Source: Phytohabitans aurantiacus
Lineage (GTDB): Bacteria > Actinomycetota > Actinomycetes > Mycobacteriales > Micromonosporaceae
Direction of reading: 5' to 3'
NCBI RefSeq assembly: GCF_027923225.1
Contig: NZ_BSDI01000031.1
Span: 1-64,000 of the forward strand
Length of the DNA: 64,000 nt
Shown: piece by piece, positions 43,784 to 51,777 of the stretch
Numbering within the stretch: position 1 is the stretch's first letter
Layout: the number at the start of each line of letters is the position of its first letter
Position numbers and translations under genes: made by a program
Notes under the pieces: generated by a model
Databases searched by the model: none
What the model was told of the DNA's origin: nothing
The model's input: only the letters and a program-made list of their open reading frames with translations

Positions 43784-45331
43784 CTAGGCGAGGCCGAACA
43801 GTCTCGCGGTCGACGGGGCCTTGCCGTCGTCGAGCATCGTGATTCCCTTGGCGGTCGCCCAGGTTCCGCCGGTGAAGACGATCGGCGCCTCGAACGCCTG
43901 CTTGACGGCGTACTCGTTGAGCTGCTTGTACGCGGGCAGCGCCTTGTCGAAGTCGACCGTGGTGTTGATGGTCCCGAAGAGGCCGTCGGTGGTGGCGTCC
44001 TTGTAGTGACGCGGGTTCGCGAAGCCGTCGGGTCCGAAGTGGAGGTTGGCGTCGCCGGGATCGGAGTTGAACCCGGTGATCTGGAACGAGAGCGGGTAGT
44101 CGCCGGACAGGTGAGCCGTCTGCGCCTGCTGGGGCGGCACCGACACCCACTCCAGACCCAGGCCGATGTCCTTGAACGCTTGCGAGATGCTCGCCTCGAA
44201 AGACGTCGACAGGAACGTGCTCGGGATCTTGAATGTCGTGCCCGCGTATCCGGCCTCCCGGACCAGTTCCTTGCCACGGGCGGCGTCGTGCGGGTACGTG
44301 CTGTCGAGCGACGCGTCGTAGACCTTCCCGTACGGGCTGAAGATCTGGTTCGTCACCTTGCCGTTGCCCTGCAGGAGGCCCTTCAGGATGCCCTCACGGT
44401 CGATGGCGTAGTTGATCGCCTGGCGCACCCGCACGTCACCGAGCGCCGGCCACTTCTCGCCCTTGCGGTCGAGGATGTCGACGTACATGACCGCCTGCGC
44501 CTCGATCCTGGTGGTGGAGAAGGCGTTCTTGTCCAGGCGCCCGAGAAGCTGAGCCTGTACCGTCCCGGCGTTGATCTCGCCGGCCTGGAGCGCGTTGAAC
44601 GACGCGGTCGGGTCCTGCAGCACGCGCACGGTGAGGGTCGTGAACGGATACGCGCTCGCGTTCCAGTAGTCGTTGCGCTTCTTCAGCACGTACTTGGACC
44701 CGGGCACGGTCGCGGCGGTGTCCAGTGTGTACGGTCCGGAGCCGATCGGATCGGTCGCGGTGCGCTTGTCGGCCAGCGTGTCCGGGTCGCCGATCGCGCC
44801 CGCGCCGAGGGTCAGGTTCGGCACGAACTGCGGGTCGAAGCGGGTGAACTCGACCAGCACCGTGCTGTCGTCGACGGCCGTCACAGACTTCACCGCCGAG
44901 TACTTGATCTTCAAGACGCCGGGGGTGGTCATCGTGCGCCGCATCGTCGCCTCGACGGCCTTCGCGGTCACGGGGCGGCCGTTGCTGAAGGTCATGCCCT
45001 TGCGGAGCTTGAGGGTCAGCTGGGTGCCGTCCTCGTTGTACTCCCAGCTCTCCGCCGCGTTGGGCTTGAGCTCGCCGGTCTTGTTCTCCTTGTACAGGAG
45101 CGTGTCGAAGACCGACCCCCACACGAACATCTGCTGGCCGTCCGCGAGTTGAGCCGGATCGAGCGAGTTCGGGGGAGTGACGACGGCGAGCGCGAGGTTG
45201 TGCGCGGCGGCGGCGGTGGGCTCCTGGGCGTCGGACGAGCACGCGGTGAGCGCCAGGGCGGTGGCGGTGGCCGTCGCGGCGAGGAAGGCGACCGAGCGGA
45301 GCGCCCGGCCGCGCGTAGCGGTAGATGACAT
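43784..45331 (-). CDS. ABC transporter substrate-binding lipoprotein (family 5)
   Basis: A 515-residue exported lipoprotein. The signal peptide ends in the lipobox LTAC (Cys near 31), and the mature protein has the SBP_bac_5 pattern (LKLRKGMTFSNGRPVTA, DPIGSGPYTLD, VRQAINYAIDREGIL). This family takes up peptides and also oligosaccharides. The ATG of MSSTATRGRAL is the sensible start; an ATG 48 nt upstream would lie on top of the LacI-type operator at 45363-45378. Three operators and a divergent LacI gene are upstream. Confidence 0.93.
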   Translation of the reverse strand: MSSTATRGRALRSVAFLAATATATALALTACSSDAQEPTAAAAHNLALAVVTPPNSLDPAQLADGQQMFVWGSVFDTLLYKENKTGELKPNAAESWEYNEDGTQLTLKLRKGMTFSNGRPVTAKAVEATMRRTMTTPGVLKIKYSAVKSVTAVDDSTVLVEFTRFDPQFVPNLTLGAGAIGDPDTLADKRTATDPIGSGPYTLDTAATVPGSKYVLKKRNDYWNASAYPFTTLTVRVLQDPTASFNALQAGEINAGTVQAQLLGRLDKNAFSTTRIEAQAVMYVDILDRKGEKWPALGDVRVRQAINYAIDREGILKGLLQGNGKVTNQIFSPYGKVYDASLDSTYPHDAARGKELVREAGYAGTTFKIPSTFLSTSFEASISQAFKDIGLGLEWVSVPPQQAQTAHLSGDYPLSFQITGFNSDPGDANLHFGPDGFANPRHYKDATTDGLFGTINTTVDFDKALPAYKQLNEYAVKQAFEAPIVFTGGTWATAKGITMLDDGKAPSTARLFGLA

Positions 45332-45362
45332 CGAGACTCCCTTGGCTGGACACGGGCCATCA

Positions 45363-45526
45363 AGGCAATCGGTTGCCATGCGACCCGATTACCCAGCTGA
45401 GGTCCCGCTTGTTTCCCCCGTGTTGCCGCAAGCTCAGCATGTCGTGACGTTCCTGTCAACCGGTTGCCATAATCAGGCACGGTGTTGCCGAGACGAGTTC
45501 AGGGCCGTTTTGCCAACCGGTTGCCA
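45363..45526. promoter_or_regulatory. Three LacI-type operators in the divergent ABC/lacI-2 region
   Basis: AGGCAATCGGTTGCCA (45363-45378), TGTCAACCGGTTGCCA (45454-45469) and TGCCAACCGGTTGCCA (45511-45526) all keep a CCGGTTGCCA-like right half and a central CG. The first lies 32 nt from the binding-protein start; the last is 52 nt before the LacI start at 45578. The spacing (91 and 57 nt centre to centre) allows looping or cooperative repression of both directions. Confidence 0.8.
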
Positions 45527-45577
45527 TTCCGGGCGCGGCCCGCCACCATGGAGCCCACAGCGCATCGAGGGAGAGCG

Positions 45578-46621
45578 GTGAACCAGGAGCAGCCCGGCCC
45601 GGCGCGACGCGGACATGGCAACCGGAAACCAGCGGCCACGATCTATGACATCGCCCGGCACCTCGGCCTGAGCCCGTCGACGGTCTCGCGTGCCCTCAAC
45701 AAACCGGGGCGGGTCAACGCCAAGACCGAACAGCGCATCCGGGAAGCCGCGGCCGCGCTCAACTACCGGACCAACCCGATGGCGCGAGCCCTGCCCACCG
45801 GCCGCACCAACACCCTCGGCCTGATCCTCACCGACATCACCAACCCGGTGTACTTCACGCTCGTACGCGGTGCGGAGCGGGTCGCCGCCGCGGCCGGCTA
45901 CACGCTCGTCATCGCCGAGTCGCAGGAGTCCGGCGAGCTCGAGGCGGAGAGCGCGGAGCGGTTGCTCCAATCCGTCGACGGATTGGTCCTGGTCGCCTCC
46001 CGCCTCGACGACGCGTCGATAGGGGCGCTCGCGGAACGCAAGCCCCTCGTCCTGATCAACCGCGTGGTCGACGGCGTGCCCGGCGTGGTTCCCGATGTCG
46101 TGCCCGGCATCCGCGACGCGCTCGACCACCTCGCCGTACTGGGCCACACGTCACTCGCGTACCTGTCCGGGCCGAGCGTGTCATGGATGAGCCGGGTGCG
46201 CTGGGAGACCCTGCTCGACGAGGCGCCACGCCGCGGCATGACGATCGTCGAAATCGGTCCCGGCGCGCCAACCCTCGATGGGGGACAGGAGGGATTCCGG
46301 CGGGTGCGGGCGTCCGGCGTCAGCGCGGTGGTGGCCTACAACGACCTGATGGCGATCGGCCTGCTCCGCGCCTGCCGCTGCGCGGGCGTCGACGTGCCGT
46401 CGCAGCTGAGCATCGTCGGCTTCGACGACATCTTCGGCTCCGACTTCACCTCACCGCCGATCACGACGATCCGCACGCCGCTCGATCTCGCCGGTGAGGA
46501 GGCGGTGCACCAGATCGTCGCGGCCCTCAGCGAGGGCGACGTCCCGGAGCCGCGGCGTGTCAGCGCCCAGTTCGTGCGGCGCGAGTCGACGGCGGCGCCC
46601 GGCCGGCCCCTGGTCGTATGA
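45578..46621 (+). CDS. LacI family transcriptional regulator (lacI-2)
   Basis: A 347-residue repressor. The headpiece is TIYDIARHLGLSPSTVSRAL, followed by the hinge and an effector domain with LILTDITNPVYFTL, AYNDLMAIGLLRAC and SIVGFDDIFGSDFTSPPIT. The GTG at 45578 has a GAGGGAGAG ribosome site; an upstream ATG at 45549 lacks one. It is divergent from the importer genes with three operators between. It resembles lacI-1 in the recognition helix region, which fits the shared operator pattern. Confidence 0.93.
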   Translation: MNQEQPGPARRGHGNRKPAATIYDIARHLGLSPSTVSRALNKPGRVNAKTEQRIREAAAALNYRTNPMARALPTGRTNTLGLILTDITNPVYFTLVRGAERVAAAAGYTLVIAESQESGELEAESAERLLQSVDGLVLVASRLDDASIGALAERKPLVLINRVVDGVPGVVPDVVPGIRDALDHLAVLGHTSLAYLSGPSVSWMSRVRWETLLDEAPRRGMTIVEIGPGAPTLDGGQEGFRRVRASGVSAVVAYNDLMAIGLLRACRCAGVDVPSQLSIVGFDDIFGSDFTSPPITTIRTPLDLAGEEAVHQIVAALSEGDVPEPRRVSAQFVRRESTAAPGRPLVV

Positions 46622-46651
46622 GACAAGGCGCGTGCGCTGTTCGTTTATCCG

Positions 46652-46673
46652 GGCCGGGCTTCTCGACCCGGCC
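46652..46673 (+). terminator. Hairpin downstream of lacI-2
   Basis: GGCCGGG (46652-46658) and CCCGGCC (46667-46673) form a 7-bp stem with an 8-nt loop, 30 nt after the LacI stop. There is no clear U-run. The rest of 46674-46859 shows no gene. Confidence 0.5.
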
Positions 46674-46859
46674 GTCCTCAGCGAGGGCCGCGAGCGGCAG
46701 CCGTTGACCTGTGACCCGCAGCTTGTACACGCTCGCGCCAGCGGACGGGCTCGACTCGGTTGCCGCCTGCCGATCGGGTCGATGGGGCGGTCGAGCCGAG
46801 GCTGGTTGTCGTCTGGGTCTGCCGCTGGCCGGCCATGCCCTTAGCTCGCCTCACGGTCA

Positions 46860-46890
46860 CGCGGACCGATCCGGTGTGGGTCGGTCCGCG
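46860..46890 (-). terminator. Hairpin downstream of the small secreted protein gene
   Basis: CGCGGACCGA (46860-46869) and TCGGTCCGCG (46881-46890) form an exact 10-bp stem with an 11-nt loop. It starts 16 nt past the stop of the minus-strand gene at 46906-47310. Confidence 0.6.
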
Positions 46891-46905
46891 CGGTAGTTCG
46901 GTGTG

Positions 46906-47310
46906 TCAGTCGCCCTGCTGGCTCTCGCAGCTGATGGTGGCGGGAACGGTAACGGTCGTGCCGGCGGTGCTTACGGTCACCTGGGCGATGCCCTTGAGGC
47001 CACCGGTTGCGGTGTTGACGTTGTGCAGGTGGACGGTGCCGTTCCCGCTGCTGTCGGTAACGAAGGTCGCCGAACCGGAGAGTGCACCGGTGGTGTCGGC
47101 GGTGTAGGTTGCTCCGGCGAGACCAGCAGCGACAGTGACCAGGACGTCGGCCCCGTGGTCATCGCAGTAGTTTCCGAGGTACTGCTCTGCGGTGATCGTG
47201 CCGATCGGCGACGTCACGGTGTCTGCCAACGCGGCCGCCGGCGCGGCGAGAACGGCGACCATGGACGCGGCACCGGCGAGGATGCCCGCAGCCCTCTTGT
47301 ACTTGAACAT
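46906..47310 (-). CDS. Small secreted protein of unknown function
   Basis: A 134-residue protein. The signal peptide (residues 1-~31) is MFKYKRAAGILAGAASMVAV followed by an ALA-D cleavage region. The mature ~103 residues are Thr/Ser/Gly/Val-rich beta strands (GLAGATYTADTTGALSGSAT, VTVSTAGTTVTVPATIS) with two cysteines that may pair. The ATG has GGAGGA upstream; an earlier in-frame ATG gives a poor N terminus. It resembles a small extracellular beta-sandwich, but no family was recognised. The surroundings offer no functional clue. Confidence 0.78.
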   Translation of the reverse strand: MFKYKRAAGILAGAASMVAVLAAPAAALADTVTSPIGTITAEQYLGNYCDDHGADVLVTVAAGLAGATYTADTTGALSGSATFVTDSSGNGTVHLHNVNTATGGLKGIAQVTVSTAGTTVTVPATISCESQQGD

Positions 47311-47538
47311 GATGGTGTTCCTCCCATGAACGAACGGCTGTGTCCACAATGGTCGTTAATGGATCTTGCGTGGAATGGTACGAAGGGGCTCCTGCTCGCC
47401 GCAATGATTCGTAGGGGGCATGTGAGAATGCGCATTCGAAGCAACCATTTCGCCTAGTCGAAACGCTGGCAGGGAAGGCGCTCCTGCTCCGCCACCGCGA
47501 CTTCCCCGGCATCGCGCCGCCGTTCTGGACGCTGTCCA

Positions 47539-47899
47539 GTGTGGACGCTGCCTTGGACCCCCGTGTTCTCGACGACCCTGGGATTGGCGGGCGTCGGGGC
47601 GACCGGACTTCAGCTGACGGCCATCTGGGCCGGCTGGCCGCGGGTTGAGTCGACCCCGGAAGGAGTCCGGGTACAGGCCCCGCTCGGCGTGCTCGCCATG
47701 CCGTGGCGGGTTTCCCTGGCAGGCGTCCCGCGCGCGCACACGCTGGCACTGAGCCCCACCCTCAGCAACCGGGAGTTGCCCGCCGGCCGCTCCATCCCGC
47801 CGAAGGACTATCACAGCGCCCAAGGTCAAGCGGTTCCGCGAGTTGATCGCCGAGGAGGCCGAGCGGGCGGTCTTCGACGGCTGCTCGCATTTGAGGTCG
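47539..47899 (+). pseudogene. Possible frameshifted gene remnant (PH-domain-like?)
   Basis: From 47539 a frame reads LQLTAIWAGWPRVESTPEGV, then VQAPLGVLAMPW, which looks like coding DNA of a membrane-anchored or PH-like domain. Around 47815 another frame becomes better: PKVKRFRELIAEEAERAVF, ending near 47905. This suggests an ancient gene with a frameshift. It has no start signal that I trust. The stretch 47311-47538 shows nothing further beyond the leader of the secreted protein gene. Confidence 0.3.
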
Positions 47900-48592
47900 T
47901 TACTGTGCCGTCAACGGTTGCCATAGATGACGGCGTTTCCAGTTTTCCGTGCCCGCGAGGAACTCCTGCAGGAACCGCGTTGCCTCGACAATGTCACGGG
48001 TGTGAGTGTGGAAGTGTCTGTCGGCGGATCCTTCACGGTATTCCAAGACGTACGTTCCAGCCGGGGCGCCAACCTGGTCTCCGTAGCCGACCTGGGCATA
48101 CCATTCGTCGGCGCGCTGGAGGATCGCGAAGTGGTTGTCGCTGCCGAGCTTGCCGATGGTCCACTCGACGCGCCGCTGGTCCGGATCGGGCACGGTTGGC
48201 AGCGTCGCGGACGTCAAAGTGAACTCGGGAACGTGGCCAGCGGCGTTCGGGTCGAGGATGTGGTAGCCGGGCTCGTAGCAGACCAGGCCGTGGTCGGCTG
48301 CCAGGCACCGGACGGCGGCGGCTACCTCGTCGGCTCGGGACCACACGCACGACAATGCCAGCAGTGAATCAGATGTTTGCGGCGTGACACTCCAGACGCC
48401 GGCGTCGATGTCGTCATCACTGAGTGACTCCAGCGCGGGGAAGCGTTCCAGGAGGGCGTCACGCATGAGCGGTACGGCAGGATGCGGCGGGAAGACGTCT
48501 GTGTCGCCCTCGGCCCACCGCTCAAGCTTCGTCCGCGCGAGCTCTGCCGTGATCGCCGCGGGCTCGTGCCAAACATAGAGGTCGAAACTCAT
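47900..48592 (-). CDS. Conserved hypothetical protein
   Basis: A 230-residue soluble protein, MSFDLYVWHEPAAITAELAR at the N terminus, with many Trp and acidic residues and a C-terminal HTRDIVEATRFLQEFLAG segment. Such MSFDLYVW proteins are common in Streptomyces-type genomes and resemble small immunity-type proteins in size and acidity, but I cannot confirm a family. The ATG at 48592 is preferred to an in-frame start 87 nt upstream. There is no signal peptide or membrane segment. Confidence 0.75.
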   Translation of the reverse strand: MSFDLYVWHEPAAITAELARTKLERWAEGDTDVFPPHPAVPLMRDALLERFPALESLSDDDIDAGVWSVTPQTSDSLLALSCVWSRADEVAAAVRCLAADHGLVCYEPGYHILDPNAAGHVPEFTLTSATLPTVPDPDQRRVEWTIGKLGSDNHFAILQRADEWYAQVGYGDQVGAPAGTYVLEYREGSADRHFHTHTRDIVEATRFLQEFLAGTENWKRRHLWQPLTAQ

Positions 48593-48800
48593 CGAGAGCC
48601 CCTCATCTGTGTGAAGCATGGCGAGACGTGCTCCTGGTTGACTGAGCGAGGCTACCGCGACCGGGATGGGCTGTCGCACTGTTCAGCCACCTGGCTTTGG
48701 GGCCCCCACCAGCACCGCTTGTAGGTCAGTGCTGACACCACCCGGACCAGGAGGGCACCCTAGTGTTGGTGGGAGTTGACACCACCCTGGCGGGCGCGCA

Positions 48801-48984
48801 AGCGGAGCTCGTAGTGCAGGCCAAGTGGCGGGAGCACCCCAATCGGGACGCCCCCGAGCACGTCCGCGATCAGGCCGAACTGTGGGTGGGACACGCACGC
48901 ACCGAACTGGAGTGGGCGAAGAGCCTGAGCAAACGACTGTCTGAGGGCGCCTACACCATGGCCGATGATCCGGGTTCGTGGTGA
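48801..48984 (+). pseudogene. PadR regulator 3' fragment
   Basis: The fragment encodes EHVRDQAELWVGHARTELEW and SLSKRLSEGAYTMADDPGSW, which matches the C-terminal helix of the intact PadR protein encoded at 49122-49763. A CGA-to-TGA change ends it at GSW. It lacks the DNA-binding domain. It is the relic left by the tandem duplication. Confidence 0.82.
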
Positions 48985-49013
48985 ACGGTCCCCGGACACC
49001 TCAAGATGCCCGT

Positions 49014-49076
49014 CTAATCAACCTTGACTAGACGTTTCCTCCTCGCGTACTCTGGCCGAGTAGTCAAACTGGACTA
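49014..49076. promoter_or_regulatory. PadR-type operator pair (copy 1)
   Basis: CTAATCAACCTTGACTAG (49014-49031) and TAGTCAAACTGGACTA (49061-49076) are near dyads of the pattern AGTCAA-2-TTGACT. They lie 46-108 nt before the ATG at 49122, so this copy would control the PadR gene. Confidence 0.65.
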
Positions 49077-49121
49077 GTCTCTACCAATCCGTTCGCGACA
49101 CCGAGAGAAGGAATCGAACCC

Positions 49122-49763
49122 ATGGGAGAGTTCGCGATCGAGACGAGAGGGTTGAGCGGAGGTGGGCGCGTGTCGGCGACGAAGCTCCTGGTACTCGGTA
49201 TCGTGCACCTCTCCGGCGGCGCGCATGGCTACCAGGTGCGGTCCGAACTGCAGAGCTGGGGTGCGGAGATTTGGGCCAAGATCAAGCCCGGCTCGATTTA
49301 TCACGCGCTGAAGAAGGCGGCGGCTGATGGCCTCCTCACCGAACACGCCGAGCCGGGCAACTCTGGGCCGGAGCGCGTTTTGTACCGCGCGACAGCTCGG
49401 GGACGTGACGAGATAGTCGAACTGGTCCGCGACGGTCTGCGGCGCACCCATGACCCCACCATGCTCGACGCGGCCATCGCCATGTTGCCCATGCTGACCA
49501 GGACAGATGCTATCGCGCAGGTTAACGAGCGGGTCGCGCGCCTGGAAGCGGAGCTCGTAGAGCAGGCCAAGGGGTGGGAGAACCCGAACCCCGACATTCC
49601 CGAACACGTCCGCGATCAGGCCGAACTGTGGGCGGGACACGCACGCACCGAACTGGAGTGGGCGAAGAGCCTGAGCAAACGACTGTCTGAGGGCGCCTAC
49701 ACCATGGCCGATGATCCGGGTTCGTGGCGAACGGCCCCCGGTCACCTCAAGATGCCCGTCTAA
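49122..49763 (+). CDS. PadR family transcriptional regulator (chimeric N terminus)
   Basis: A 213-residue regulator. The PadR winged helix begins at SATKLLVLGIVHLSGGAHGY and continues through KPGSIYHALKKAAADGLL; the helical C-terminal domain follows (EHVRDQAELWAGHARTELEW). The first 11 residues (MGEFAIETRGL) are copied from the ABC ATPase downstream and arose by duplication. The native start is probably the GTG at 49170 with GGAGGTG upstream; the ATG at 49122 also has a ribosome site. It likely represses the drrAB-like genes through the dyads at 49760-49822. Confidence 0.9.
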   Translation: MGEFAIETRGLSGGGRVSATKLLVLGIVHLSGGAHGYQVRSELQSWGAEIWAKIKPGSIYHALKKAAADGLLTEHAEPGNSGPERVLYRATARGRDEIVELVRDGLRRTHDPTMLDAAIAMLPMLTRTDAIAQVNERVARLEAELVEQAKGWENPNPDIPEHVRDQAELWAGHARTELEWAKSLSKRLSEGAYTMADDPGSWRTAPGHLKMPV

Positions 49764-49903
49764 TCAACCTTGACTAGACGTTTCCTCCTCGTGCACTCTG
49801 GCCAAGTAGTCAAACTTGACTAGCTCAAGCAATCCGTTCGCAACACCGAGAGAAGGAATCGAACCCATGGGAAAGTTCGCGATCGAGACGAGAGGGTTGA
49901 AGA
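49547..49903 (+). repeat. Downstream copy of the ~360 bp tandem duplication
   Basis: This is the probable original: it joins the intact PadR 3' end to the promoter and start of the ABC ATPase gene without a break in either frame. Differences from the 48801-49158 copy are scattered substitutions plus one indel. Confidence 0.9.
49760..49822. promoter_or_regulatory. PadR-type operator pair (copy 2)
   Basis: CTAATCAACCTTGACTAG (49760-49777) overlaps the PadR stop codon, and TAGTCAAACTTGACTA (49807-49822) is a perfect dyad, AGTCAA-AC-TTGACT. The second lies 45 nt before the ATPase ATG at 49867. This is the expected arrangement for PadR repression of an efflux pump. Confidence 0.72.
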
Positions 49904-50832
49904 AGAGCTTCGGCACGACCCACGCGGTCGCCGGTGTGGACCTGGCCGTGAGCGCCGGGGGCGTGTACGGCGTGCTCGGTCCGAACGGGGCGGGCAAGAC
50001 CACCACGATCCGCATGCTGGCCACGCTCCTGCGCCCCGACGCCGGAGAGGCGCAAGTGCTCGGCTACGACGTCGTGCGTGACGCCCAGGCGGTGCGGAGC
50101 AGGGTGGGCCTCACCGGGCAGTTCGCGTCGGTCGACGAGGACCTCACCGGGGTGGAGAACCTGTTGCTGCTCGCCAGGCTGCTCGGCTACTCACGCCGCC
50201 GAGGCAGGCAGCGGGCGACCGACCTGCTCGACGCGTTCGGTCTTGCCGAGGCGGCCGACCGGCAGGTGAAGAAGTACTCCGGCGGGATGCACCGGCGCAT
50301 CGACATCGCGGCGAGCCTGGTCGTCACCCCCGAACTGATCTTCCTCGACGAACCCACGACCGGGCTCGACCCGCGCAGCAGGAACCAGGTCTGGGAAATC
50401 GTCAGGGGCATGGTCGCCGAGGGCACCACCGTGTTGCTGACCACGCAGTACCTCGACGAGGCCGACCAGCTGGCCGACCGGATAGCGGTGATCGACCACG
50501 GGAAGGTGATCGCCGAGGGCTCGAGCGGCGAGCTCAAGGCATCGGTCGGCGCCGGCTCGCTGCACGTACGGCTACGTGCGCCCGAGCAGCGGGCCGAGGC
50601 CGAACGGGTCCTCGCCGGCGTCCTCGAGGTGCCGGCCGAGCCGTCCGCCGACCCGGCCGCGCTGTCCGCGCGGATCTCCGACCCCGAGCGGGTCGCCCGC
50701 GCCCTGGCCGAGCTGTTCCGCAGCGGCATCGACGTCACCGAGTTCGCGCTCGGTCAGCCGAGCCTGGACGAGGTGTTCCTCACCCTGACCGGACACGCCG
50801 CCGAGGAGACACCCGAGGAGGATGCCGCATGA
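49867..50832 (+). CDS. ABC transporter ATP-binding protein (DrrA-like)
   Basis: A 321-residue ATPase of the daunorubicin-resistance DrrA group. Walker A is GPNGAGKTT (near 45), the signature YSGGMHRRIDIA, and Walker B LIFLDEPTTGLDPRS. The C-terminal DrrA-type extension (SLHVRLRAPEQRAEAERVL, then FALGQPSLDEVFLTLTG) is present. It is coupled to the permease gene (ATGA overlap). Upstream PadR and dyads suggest induction by the exported compound. The exported drug or lipid is unknown. Confidence 0.95.
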   Translation: MGKFAIETRGLKKSFGTTHAVAGVDLAVSAGGVYGVLGPNGAGKTTTIRMLATLLRPDAGEAQVLGYDVVRDAQAVRSRVGLTGQFASVDEDLTGVENLLLLARLLGYSRRRGRQRATDLLDAFGLAEAADRQVKKYSGGMHRRIDIAASLVVTPELIFLDEPTTGLDPRSRNQVWEIVRGMVAEGTTVLLTTQYLDEADQLADRIAVIDHGKVIAEGSSGELKASVGAGSLHVRLRAPEQRAEAERVLAGVLEVPAEPSADPAALSARISDPERVARALAELFRSGIDVTEFALGQPSLDEVFLTLTGHAAEETPEEDAA

Positions 50833-51674
50833 ATGCCACGACCGCGGAGCAGGCGTCGGCGCCGGTCACCGAGGACGCGCTGCGCAGTGTGCTGTTGGCC
50901 GGCGAGCGGCCGTCCAGCCCCGGCCCGGTGCTCACCTCGTTGACATTCGGCTGGCGCGCTTTGCTGAAGATCAAACACGTGCCCGAGCAGCTCGTCGACG
51001 TGACCATGTTCCCGATCATGTTCACGCTGATGTTCACCTACCTGTTCGGTGGCGCGCTCGCCGGGTCGACTCAGGAGTACCTGCAGTTCCTGCTGCCCGG
51101 CATCCTGGTGCAGGCGAACGTCATGATCACCATGAACACCGGCATAACGCTGAACACCGACATCCAGAAGGGGGTGTTCGACAGGTTCAGGTCACTTCCG
51201 GTGTGGCGACCGTCCCCGCTTGTCGGCGCCCTGCTCGGCGATCTGGTGCGCTACTCGATCGGGTCGGCGATCGTCATCACGCTCGGACTGGTCCTAGGGT
51301 TCCGGCCGGAGGGTGGCGCCGTCGGCGTGGTGCTCTCGGTGGTGCTGCTGCTGGTGTTCTCGTTCTGCCTGTCGTGGCTGTGGACGATGCTCAGCCTGAT
51401 CCTGCGCACGCCGAACTCGGTGGCGGGAGTCAGCATGATGGTGATGTTCCCGCTGACGTTCGTGAGCAACATCTTCGTGGACCCGAAGACGATGCCCGGG
51501 TGGATGCAGGCGGTCGTCGAGGTCAACCCGATCACCCACCTGGCGACCGTGGTACGCGGCCTGATGCACGGCTCGGTGCCCGCCGGGGAAATCGGCTGGG
51601 TGCTCGTCTCGTCCGTACTTCTCGTCGCGGTCTTCGGTCCCATCACCATGGTCCTCTACCGCAACAAGAAGTAG
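50829..51674 (+). CDS. ABC-2 type permease (DrrB-like)
   Basis: A 281-residue inner-membrane protein with six predicted helices and a soluble N terminus. VDVTMFPIMFTLMFTYLFGG and FRSLPVWRPSPLVGALLGD match the DrrB/ABC-2 permease family; the segment MPGWMQAVVEVNPITHL near 225 is the usual loop before the last helix. It forms an exporter with the ATPase gene, with which it overlaps by 4 nt. Confidence 0.95.
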   Translation: MNATTAEQASAPVTEDALRSVLLAGERPSSPGPVLTSLTFGWRALLKIKHVPEQLVDVTMFPIMFTLMFTYLFGGALAGSTQEYLQFLLPGILVQANVMITMNTGITLNTDIQKGVFDRFRSLPVWRPSPLVGALLGDLVRYSIGSAIVITLGLVLGFRPEGGAVGVVLSVVLLLVFSFCLSWLWTMLSLILRTPNSVAGVSMMVMFPLTFVSNIFVDPKTMPGWMQAVVEVNPITHLATVVRGLMHGSVPAGEIGWVLVSSVLLVAVFGPITMVLYRNKK

Positions 51675-51777
51675 ATGCCGCTACCGCGAGCACTTGGTCG
51701 AAATCAACTCCGACAACCCGGCCTACTCGGCCAACGCCATCACCGGTACCAGGCCCGGACACGACAAGGAGAGACGA

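Larger units (their letters stand above)
48801..49158 (+). repeat. Upstream copy of a ~360 bp tandem duplication
   Basis: This segment closely matches 49547-49903 (offset 746 nt at the start and 745 at the end, owing to a 1-nt indel near 49080). It holds the 3' end of a PadR gene, the intergenic promoter region, and the first ~11 codons of the ABC ATPase gene. Divergence is highest at the left end and low after 48855. The region 48593-48800 holds no other gene. Confidence 0.9.
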
